NCBI GenBank assembly: GCA_964572065.1
Contig: CAZNER010000017.1
Location: 1-33,487 of the forward strand
Length of the DNA: 33,487 bases
From: CAZNER01 sp964572065
GTDB lineage: Bacteria; Patescibacteriota; Dojkabacteria; JAHIVN01
Direction: 5' to 3'
Shown here one piece after another: positions 22,648-30,500 of the stretch (positions within the stretch are counted from its first letter, which is position 1; every line of letters begins with the position of its first letter). The translations under genes and the position numbers were made by a program. The notes beneath the pieces were generated by a model that was not told the DNA's origin, searched no databases, and saw only the letters and a list, made by a program, of their open reading frames with translations.

Positions 22648-23457
22648 ATGTCTAGAAAACCTCAACAAAAATTAGCATCAATAGCAGAACCAGGTGTATC
22701 AAATTCTAATGATGGTTTGAAAAAAGCAGCATTAATTAGAATTACCCCAGATGGAAAAATAAATAAAGAAGAATTTAGAGCAAAATTTTTATTAAATCCT
22801 GCTTCTTATGAAGAAAATAAAGGATCTAATTGGATACCAAATAACGTACCAGGTCAAAGCCACCCAGTATATCAATGGGTTTCCGGTGGACCTAGGATAG
22901 TGACCTTTGAAGCACTAATAACTAGAGACGGTAGCCATTATCCAGAACAAGCTGACGGAAGTTTTTTAGGGGATTTAGCAGACGCAGCTATTAAAGTAGT
23001 TGGAGACATAGCTTCATCTTTTGCAGGAATCGATTTGCCGCCAGTTACTGATTTGTTTCCCCAACCTGACCCTACATCTGGAAATCAATTAAGTATTTCT
23101 CCTTATCTTGATTACTATAGATCCTTACTTTATCCAACTTATACTGAAGATTATAAACTATCACAAAGCCCTCCATTAGTTGGTTTATTAATAGCAGATA
23201 CTTTTTCTCAGGGATTATCTGGAGATTTTTATACTCCGCCAGGAGGAACTAGCACTCCCTATTTTCCAGTATGGATGGTAACAAACATAAATATAAGAGT
23301 TACTAAACAGCTTCCTAATCTGAATCCGATGGAAGCATTTGTTACTTTTACTTTACATGAATATCCAGCAAAACCTATAAGTATTGGAAATTTAATATCA
23401 ATATTAGATTCATCTTCTAGTGGTTTAGGCGGAATTGGCGGATTATTAGGATTTTAA
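22648..23457 (+). CDS. Baseplate/tube-junction protein, CIS-tube (Afp7-like) family
   Basis: A 269-residue protein adjacent to the tape measure gene. Residues about 28-100 carry the pattern of the contractile injection system tube-junction domain: FLLNPASYEENKGSNWIPNN, then a Pro-rich VYQWVSGGPRIVTFEALITR. The C-terminal strand set (MEAFVTFTLHEYPAKP) also fits. In Afp7/Pvc7 a LysM domain follows; here no LysM is seen, and the protein ends in a Gly-rich tail (GLGGIGGLLGF), while a separate small protein follows. It probably joins the tube to the hub. It starts right after the previous stop, consistent with coupling. Confidence 0.65.
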   Translation: MSRKPQQKLASIAEPGVSNSNDGLKKAALIRITPDGKINKEEFRAKFLLNPASYEENKGSNWIPNNVPGQSHPVYQWVSGGPRIVTFEALITRDGSHYPEQADGSFLGDLADAAIKVVGDIASSFAGIDLPPVTDLFPQPDPTSGNQLSISPYLDYYRSLLYPTYTEDYKLSQSPPLVGLLIADTFSQGLSGDFYTPPGGTSTPYFPVWMVTNINIRVTKQLPNLNPMEAFVTFTLHEYPAKPISIGNLISILDSSSSGLGGIGGLLGF

Positions 23458-23458
23458 T

Positions 23459-23779
23459 ATGGCTAATTTTAAATCAAATTCTAGATATACTAATGGTAAA
23501 AAAACAAAGAACAGAAGTGATGAAGATTTTTTAGTATTAAGAAAATCTTTAGTGTTAGAAGAAGCAGAAGATGATATTTTTGTAGAAGTTAATAAAGAAT
23601 TGGTAGAAAGACCTGACCTTATTGCTCATAAAGCATATGGAAATTCAGATTTGTGGTGGGCAATATATGAATTTAATAATTTAAGAGATCCATTTTTTGA
23701 TTTAACATTAGGCGCTGTATTAAGATTACCTTCTAAAAATAGATTATTAGAAGCAATAGGAAAATTAGGACTTAAATAA
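23459..23779 (+). CDS. Baseplate wedge protein, T4 gp53-like
   Basis: A 106-residue protein. Its C-terminal 60 residues match the gp53/LysM-like small wedge family: a conserved RPDLIAHKAYGNSDLWWAI stretch followed by EFNNLRDPFFDLTLGAVLRL and an LPS near the end. The N-terminal 40 residues are polar. In contractile phages this small protein helps connect wedges to the hub. It overlaps the hub gene start (TAATG), supporting a joint role. The assignment relies on pattern memory, not on a search; a stand-alone LysM-type protein is the alternative. Confidence 0.72.
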   Translation: MANFKSNSRYTNGKKTKNRSDEDFLVLRKSLVLEEAEDDIFVEVNKELVERPDLIAHKAYGNSDLWWAIYEFNNLRDPFFDLTLGAVLRLPSKNRLLEAIGKLGLK

Positions 23780-25485
23780 TGTCTCTTTTAGACTTTTCTG
23801 GAAATTCTCAATCCTCAGATTATAGAAGATTTAGAACTCCGTACTTTAGAGTTAAAATAGGACCAGAAGGTAAAGATCCTGTAGAATTGCCTATAGAAAT
23901 ACATAAATTAATACAGAAAATAGAAATATCTGAATTTTTTAATAGATGTAGATTTGATGTAGTAAATATTACTTTTATAGAAGGGTCAAGAGAGCCATTT
24001 TCCAAACAAGAAGGAACTGATACTAGAAGTATATTTCCAATCGAAACTAATAGTGGAGATAATATTTCAAACTCAACTGGAATGTTAGCTGATTTGATTT
24101 TTAGTGATCTAGGCGATGGAAAAATTGGAATAACATCATTAAATGCTGGTGAAGTACTTTCAGGTATATCTAGTGCTTCTGCTAGTATATCTCAAGCATC
24201 TAGTATATTAGCTACTAATGATCCTGAAAAAGAAATAAGATATGAAGAAGTAGAAACATTGGGAAAAATTCCAGAATTTGTATTTTCTGAAAAGAATGTT
24301 TTAGAAGTTACTTGGGGATATTTAGAAGATCCACAAAACTGGAGAAAAGCTATAGGTAAAATAGGAATAATAAAAGGTAGTTTTCCAGAAACTGGACATC
24401 CAACTTTAACTGTGACTACATTCCCTATTAGCGCTTTTTGTGACCAACTTACTCCAGTGGAAGCAATTGATTTTAAAACAGAATTATCATTTCCTTCAAT
24501 TCCAGGTATTCCGTTTAATATATCTGAAGCAGAAGATATGTCTACAGCAGATATAGTTAGAAAAATTGGGAATATAACTGGATCAAAGGTAATAATAAGT
24601 GATAGTTTTGATGGTGATAAATTAGATGCAGATTATATAAGAAAGATACCGGCAGGAAAAAGTCCTCATCAGTTTTTAATAGAATTGGCTAGAAGACATC
24701 ATGTACATTACAAATGGATACTAAGTCCTGCTGATAATAAACCATTAATAGTTTTTATAAAAGTTAATGAATGGAATAGAATATCTAGATTAGATCCAAA
24801 ACTATTAACATATAAAGGCCCAAATAGTATATTAAAAAGTGTATCAATAAAAGCAGACGTATCAAATATAACAGAAACCACTGCTGTAGGAATTGATGAT
24901 AAAGGAAAACTAGTACAAGTAACTAGTCAAGAAGGTAAAGAAAAAGCAGTATTATTTGAAGGAGAAACTTTCGTTCCTTCAAAACCTATTGGTGAAAATG
25001 ATTCAGAAGCAACAAAAAATTTTCATAAATCTGCTGGCAATAGAACTTCTGGATATGTGTATTATGATTCTGAAGCAAATCAAGTATCGAATTTAGAAGA
25101 GAAAGTAAACAGTTCTGCAGCTTGCCAAAAATTAGGTAATGTTGTGCTAGAATTCAATACCCTAGGATATACTAAATTACATCCAGGCCCAATACACATT
25201 CAAGGCATTGGAAAAAGATATAGTGGTCATTATCAAATACAAAACATGTCTCATATTATAGATGCTAATGGTTATAATTGTAGAGGAATAGCTATATGTG
25301 AAGGTTTAGGTACAGGAGGACCTGTTCCATCTGCTCCAACAAAAGGGGACTCTAGTAAGGAAAAAGTTGATGAAGTATTGTTTGGATTTGAAGATGCATC
25401 CTCAACTATAAGTACATTAGCTGGAGGAAATATAACTTCTACTGCTGCTGCTGATGAATATGCACAAGAAATAGGAATAGCATAA
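23779..25485 (+). CDS. Baseplate hub protein (gpD / gp27-like)
   Basis: A 568-residue protein. It has the features of late-control gpD-type hubs: an N-terminal strand-rich region (FRVKIGPEGKDPVELPIEIH), a central helix-strand segment (ADIVRKIGNITGSKVIISDS at residue 257), and the AGKSPHQFLIELARRHHVHY helix at residue 292, the most typical element. Then come strands (YKWILSPADNKPLIVFIKVN) and further beta elements up to HYQIQNMSHIIDANGYNCRG. The C-terminal 50 residues are Ser/Thr/Ala-rich and probably flexible. A trimer of this protein would carry the spike encoded by the next gene, whose start overlaps its stop (TAATG). It is longer than P2 gpD by about 180 residues. Confidence 0.8.
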   Translation: MSLLDFSGNSQSSDYRRFRTPYFRVKIGPEGKDPVELPIEIHKLIQKIEISEFFNRCRFDVVNITFIEGSREPFSKQEGTDTRSIFPIETNSGDNISNSTGMLADLIFSDLGDGKIGITSLNAGEVLSGISSASASISQASSILATNDPEKEIRYEEVETLGKIPEFVFSEKNVLEVTWGYLEDPQNWRKAIGKIGIIKGSFPETGHPTLTVTTFPISAFCDQLTPVEAIDFKTELSFPSIPGIPFNISEAEDMSTADIVRKIGNITGSKVIISDSFDGDKLDADYIRKIPAGKSPHQFLIELARRHHVHYKWILSPADNKPLIVFIKVNEWNRISRLDPKLLTYKGPNSILKSVSIKADVSNITETTAVGIDDKGKLVQVTSQEGKEKAVLFEGETFVPSKPIGENDSEATKNFHKSAGNRTSGYVYYDSEANQVSNLEEKVNSSAACQKLGNVVLEFNTLGYTKLHPGPIHIQGIGKRYSGHYQIQNMSHIIDANGYNCRGIAICEGLGTGGPVPSAPTKGDSSKEKVDEVLFGFEDASSTISTLAGGNITSTAAADEYAQEIGIA

Positions 25486-26486
25486 TGTTTGAAACCACTA
25501 ATACAAATGGAAATTCTAGATATGCAGGAAGATCCAGAGCATTAGTGGTTAATAATGCTGATCCAAAAAGTAGGGGTAGAATTAGAGTCAATAGTCCACT
25601 GCTAGGAGAAACTGGATGGATTCCTTATCTAAGACTACCATTTGCTTTTGATCCTCCAGAAATAGGTGATATAGTATATATAGAATGTGATGGAGGATTT
25701 GAAACTCATCCTGTAGCTTGGGGAAAATTAACTAAATTAAATGATGATGGTAGTCCAGATATTCCAGAAGAATTTCAAAGAACTTTTCCTAGTAATAGAG
25801 GATTTTATACTCCTGGAGGCCATTTAATAGAGTTTGACGATGGTTCAGATACAATTATAGGCACAGGCAAAGGAATTAGAATAACAACTAGTGGCGGAAA
25901 AAAACTACACTTAGTTGATGACCCTACAGCTAGTTCTATATTGATTGAAGATGAAAATGCTAATTCAATAAAAATAGATTCTTTATTAAGTGTTATGGAT
26001 ATAGCACTACAAAGTACTACTGCTCAAATTGATGGAATTTCTGATAAAATAACAGTAAGTGCTGCATTTGGAGATACTCTTAGTGTTAGTGCTACTGATG
26101 GAATCCAAGCTTCCACTCCTACAGGAACTTCTTTAAGCATGAAAAATGCTGAAATAATTGTTGATACAAATGGAACTAACATTACTTTAAATGCACAATC
26201 TTTTGTAGTATCTGACGCTGTAGGAAATAAAATAGAATCAGGACCTTCTGGAGTAAAAGTTACTGAAGTAGCAGGAGCTGCTTTGAATTTATCCACAGGA
26301 ATGGTTGCTCTTGGGGGAAGCACAGCAGAATTATTGGATTTATATGATCAGACATTAGACGCTTTTATTAATAATGCTGCTTCATTAGTATTCACTGCTG
26401 TGGGGCCAGGTGCTCTAAATCCTGCAGTAGTTACTTTATTAACTAATATAAAAGTTTTATTAACCACTATTAAAGGCAGTTTATAA
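25485..26486 (+). CDS. Baseplate spike protein (gpV / gp5 OB-fold with beta-helix)
   Basis: A 333-residue protein. Residues 10-90 hold the OB-fold typical of gpV/gp5/VgrG spikes (ALVVNNADPKSRGRIRVNSP, WIPYLRLPFAFDPPEIGDIV, and the turn VAWGKL). Residues about 100-270 are a repetitive, strand-rich stretch (GGHLIEFDDGSD, GIRITTSGGKKLHLVDD, and many Thr/Ser/Asp-rich strands), consistent with an intertwined beta-helical needle. The final 55 residues are helical and hydrophobic (LLDLYDQTLDAF and TLLTNIKVLLTTIKGSL). No lysozyme domain is present, unlike T4 gp5. Overlaps the hub gene upstream and the next gene downstream by TAATG. Confidence 0.82.
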   Translation: MFETTNTNGNSRYAGRSRALVVNNADPKSRGRIRVNSPLLGETGWIPYLRLPFAFDPPEIGDIVYIECDGGFETHPVAWGKLTKLNDDGSPDIPEEFQRTFPSNRGFYTPGGHLIEFDDGSDTIIGTGKGIRITTSGGKKLHLVDDPTASSILIEDENANSIKIDSLLSVMDIALQSTTAQIDGISDKITVSAAFGDTLSVSATDGIQASTPTGTSLSMKNAEIIVDTNGTNITLNAQSFVVSDAVGNKIESGPSGVKVTEVAGAALNLSTGMVALGGSTAELLDLYDQTLDAFINNAASLVFTAVGPGALNPAVVTLLTNIKVLLTTIKGSL

Positions 26487-27061
26487 TGGCAGTTGATTCC
26501 TTAGATATATGGAAACAAACATTAGAAGCGCTTCCTAAAGTAGGTGATGTATCCTGGGCTTTAAATTTTGCTGCTTGGGCTGCCGAAAGAGTTAATAATA
26601 AAATAGAAACAGATCCTACTTCTTTAGATAGTTCTGCTGGTTTTACTTTTGTATTTAATGAACCAGTATTCGCAGGAGCATTGGCAGCACTACCTCCTAC
26701 TCCTAGTCAGGCATTAGGAATAGCAGGTTTCGCTGCAGCATGGGAAACAGCTATTTTAACTACTATTTTTCCAGCAACTCTTAATGTTGCTGCTGGCGCT
26801 TTTATTCCTCCTCAATCAAATGCTACTTTATTTAGTGCTGTTAACAGTGTATTATTAGATCCCCCTTCTATAGTAGCAGGAAAAGCCAAAATAATGGAAT
26901 TAGTTAGTGCTCCACCTGCAGGCAGTGGATTAGACTCACAATTTGCAGAAAAATTTAGAGAAGCTTTTTTAGAACTGACTATAACAGTTGTAGGATTAGA
27001 CAGTACTCCACCTCCTGCAGGACCTTTACCACTAACTGCAGCACTGGTTCCTTTGATTTAG
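26486..27061 (+). CDS. Unknown baseplate-associated protein between spike and gp25
   Basis: A 191-residue protein rich in Ala, Pro, Phe and Leu. It opens with a helix (DSLDIWKQTLEALPKVGDVS), and has a hydrophobic Ala-Pro centre (FAGALAALPPTPSQALGIAG, then AAWETAILTTIFPATLNVAA) and a C-terminal segment (FREAFLELTITVVGLDSTPP). The hydrophobicity is spread out and not concentrated in clear membrane helices. It occupies a gap between the spike and gp25 genes, near where many systems encode the spike-tip PAAR protein, yet no PAAR motif is visible. It could be a spike partner or tip substitute. Stop is TAG. No named family is recognised. Confidence 0.6.
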   Translation: MAVDSLDIWKQTLEALPKVGDVSWALNFAAWAAERVNNKIETDPTSLDSSAGFTFVFNEPVFAGALAALPPTPSQALGIAGFAAAWETAILTTIFPATLNVAAGAFIPPQSNATLFSAVNSVLLDPPSIVAGKAKIMELVSAPPAGSGLDSQFAEKFREAFLELTITVVGLDSTPPPAGPLPLTAALVPLI

Positions 27062-27062
27062 C

Positions 27063-27082
27063 ATATACTATTATATATAGTA
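27063..27082 (+). promoter_or_regulatory. AT-rich inverted repeat sharing 13 bases with the 12271 element
   Basis: The 31-bp gap before the gp25 gene contains TACTAT-tatat-ATAGTA (27066-27082), a perfect 6-bp inverted repeat. Its first part, ATATACTATTATA (27063-27075), is identical to bases 12271-12283 in another intergenic gap. The downstream TAGGGG gives the ribosome site. It might be a promoter box or binding site for a phage regulator; nothing in the sequence proves use. Confidence 0.25.
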
Positions 27083-27092
27083 GGGGCAGAAA

Positions 27093-27515
27093 ATGGCTCA
27101 ACAAAGCAAACCTAGAAATAGAGAAGAATCATTAAATATAAGACTTGGGAGTGATTGTAAATTTCCTATAGACGGTAATTTTAAAACTATAAAAGGACTT
27201 GACGTATTACTTCAAGATATACAACAGTTATTATTAACTATTCCTGGAGAAAGAGTTAATAGACCAGATTGGGGATGTGGATTAAGAGCTTCAATTTGGG
27301 AGAATATAGATGTTGCTGCTGTAAATGGATCTGCTGCTATAAAAGAGGCTATTGATAAATATGAACCAAGAATTACACTAAGTAGTGTAGAATCTTCTAT
27401 TAGCAGAAATACTGACCTTATTACTTTTGTTATAAGATTTTCTATTAAGAGTACTGAAACTTCAGTTAATTTAATTTTTCCCTTCAGGACTGCTAGTCAA
27501 ATTGCTTCAGCATAA
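27093..27515 (+). CDS. Baseplate wedge protein gp25-like (GPW_gp25 family)
   Basis: A 140-residue protein with the full gp25/gpW pattern: a basic start, LNIRLGSDCKFPIDGNFKTI, a helix (LDVLLQDIQQLLLTIPGERV), then NRPDWGCGLRASIWENID, an AAIKEAIDKYEPRI helix with the conserved E-P-R motif, and a C-terminal strand set. It is essential in all contractile systems, where it nucleates sheath assembly on the baseplate. The gene is followed at 9 bp by the gpJ-like wedge gene, its usual partner. Length is normal for the family (about 110-140). Confidence 0.9.
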   Translation: MAQQSKPRNREESLNIRLGSDCKFPIDGNFKTIKGLDVLLQDIQQLLLTIPGERVNRPDWGCGLRASIWENIDVAAVNGSAAIKEAIDKYEPRITLSSVESSISRNTDLITFVIRFSIKSTETSVNLIFPFRTASQIASA

Positions 27516-27524
27516 GGTGTTTAA

Positions 27525-30500
27525 ATGGCAAACAATACTGAAACTTTAACACAAAATCGTGATGTGGATTATATTTTAAAAGATTTTAATTCTGCTGTTG
27601 ATGCTATGATTTCTTTTGCTACTGTTAATTTTGGTAGTGGTACTAGCGCAAACAGATTATGGACAAATTTTAATACTGATAGTTTTAGTAGAAATTGGTT
27701 AGAAATAGTAGCATATATTGCTGATACTTTATTCTTCTACTTAGATAACCAAGCAACACAATCATACTTACAGACTGCCACAATAAGAAGTGCAGTTAGA
27801 GATATAGCAAAACAATTTGGTTTTACTCCAGCAACAGCTTCTAGTGCTTCAGGTAATGCTACTTTTACTTTTACTTCTGCAGGCACAGTTCCTAGAGGTT
27901 TTAGAGTATCCTCTGAATCTGGCGTAGAATTTTATGTAACTGATGATGTAGTTGCTGGCGCTGCAGGAGAATATACTGGAACAGTTCTTCAAGGAGAAAT
28001 AAGAACCGAAACTTTTACTTCTGTAGGTATTCAAAATGAAGAATTTGAAGTAAGTGCTGATAATGTAATTATAGACGATAATGCTCTAAATGCATTAGAT
28101 TTAACTCCACAGGTTACTGTTAATGGTAATGAGTATACCTTAGTAGAAAGTTTTATAAGAAGTAATGGAACCGACTCTGCAGCAATTGTAGATTCTTTTG
28201 GAGATATTATAGGAGGCGGAGGAAGAGTTTTTCAATTAGAAGAGAGACCTAACGGAACTCCTTTTATTAGATTTGGGGATGGAATTTTTGGGAGAAAATT
28301 AGTTTCTGGAGAAACTATTATAATTACATATAGAACTGGAGGAGGCACTCAAGGTAATATTGACGAAGGCACTCTTAATACATTAGTTGATAGCTTGTCT
28401 TTTGTTTCTGCAGTAACAAATGGAGCAGATTTTTCTGGAGGAGCTGATGAACAATCTATAGAAGAACTAAGAGATTTAATTCCAGCAAGTCTAAGAACAT
28501 TAGAAAGAGCAGTAGCTGAAAGTGATTATTCAGATATATTGACTGCAAATTTTAGCGAAGTATTTGATGCTTCTACAGAAGTAAATAATATAGATCCAGG
28601 TATAGATTTAAATATTTACGTAGTTCCTCAAGGTACTGGAATTACCAGTATTACTGATAATACTTTACTTGTAAATCGTTTATCTGATTACATAGATAGA
28701 CGTAAGATGGTAACTGTACAATTTCAGATTTTAGATGCTTATGGAGTGGACGTATTAATTAGATTAGAGATTTTTGTTTCTTCTACTACAAGTAAAACTA
28801 CAGTAGAACAATCAATAAATTCTGCTTTATCGAATTATTTTGATTTATCTACAGGAGGACCCAATGGGTCTGGCATAGGTTTTGCTCAAAATATATTACT
28901 AAAAGATATATGTGCTATATTAGAAGATATAAGTGGAATAGAAAGATTTGAAATTAAACAATTATCATATAGACCTAGAATAGAAAATAACGTACAAGGA
29001 TTATTAACTGAATATAATTCCAGTGAAGTTAGTATTTTTCAAAATGTTTCTGAATCTGAATGGCTTGCTGGGGCAGCAGGATCTGAAACAGAAGCTTCAG
29101 GAACAGTATTATTTGATAATGCTAGTTCTACTGGATTTGCATATAATTCTTCTACTGGAAAACTAAGTTACGATTTTTCAGTTGATTTAGAATCAGTAAG
29201 TCCTGGAGATTTATTTAGAAATGGACCAGGACTCCCAGAAATTACTGAGGTTCAAACAGTTGGAGATGGGGTTGGAACTGAAGAAGTAACAAAAGTAACC
29301 ACAAGAGCAGATCAACAAGGAGTTGAAGAAGAAACTGAAATTACTACAGTAGAAAATGTTGGAAGCGTTCTTATAGGAACATATTTTGTAATTTATGATA
29401 TTGCAGGTTCAGTTGGAGTATGGTTTAATGATAGTGGATCACCAGTAAGTCAGCCTTCTACAGGAGCTAATAGACATATAGAAGTTGATCTGAATGGAGT
29501 AACAACTGCCAATGATGTAGCTTCAGCACTACAAACAGAATTAGATGGAGATGCAGAATTTTCAGCAGGAGTTGTAGGAAATTTAGTTACTGTAACAAAC
29601 GATAAAAAAGTAGATGTATTTGATGCTGCTGATGGTTCTGTTCCAACAAATTTCACTTTTACTACAACAATAGATGGAGCAAATCCAGATAGTTTAGATG
29701 GAACATACTTTTTGTTATATGATGATTCAGGATCTGTTGCTTTTTGGTTTGATATAGATAATAGTGGAACTACTATACCATCAGGTGCTTCTGCTGCAGC
29801 CAGAGCTGTTGAGGTTTCTACAGTCAATTCTAATGATCCTGCAAATGATGTTGCGTCTAAATTACAAACTATTATAAACGGAGATGCTAAATTTTCTGCT
29901 TCTGTAACTAATAATGAAGTGACAGTGACAGATGCAAGTGTAGGACAAAGAACAGATGCTTCTGATGGAATCCCTCCAACTAAATTTACTTTAGAAACTA
30001 TAACTCAAGGAGCAAATGCAGATCTATTAGACGGAACTTATTTTGATATGGAAGATGATAGTGGTGCGGTAAGAGTTTGGTTTGATGTAGATAACTTATC
30101 CACTCCTCCCGGTGCTCCTGCTGGAGGAAGATTGTTAGAAGTTGATATATCTAGTGGAGATATTGCAAATGACGTCGCATCTGCATTACAATCTGCAGTT
30201 GATCTTGATGCTAAATTTTCTGCTTCTGTTGTTAATAATGTTGTTACTATAGAAGATGCTTCTGCAGGCAGTAGGGATGATGCTGCTGATAATGATACTG
30301 GATTTACATTAACTATTACTCAACAAGGTATAGAAGATGATGTAGATTATACAATATTTTCTGTTGATATAGAAAATAGTGAACTATATTTATTAGAAGA
30401 TTTATCTGTAAATCCTGTTGCTGGTTTAAATGCTGGAGGTTCCATAAGAAACGGAAATACATCATTCGAATCTTATAAGGTATTTAAAAAACTACTGGCA

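Noticed and set aside
29450..29827. Antisense open frame in the repeats of the gpJ-like gene
   Set aside because: It arises from the biased codon use of the repeat-coding strand and has no ribosome site or domain.
29370..30329. CRISPR-like or satellite DNA repeat
   Set aside because: The repeats are long, diverged at DNA level and in frame; they are protein repeats.
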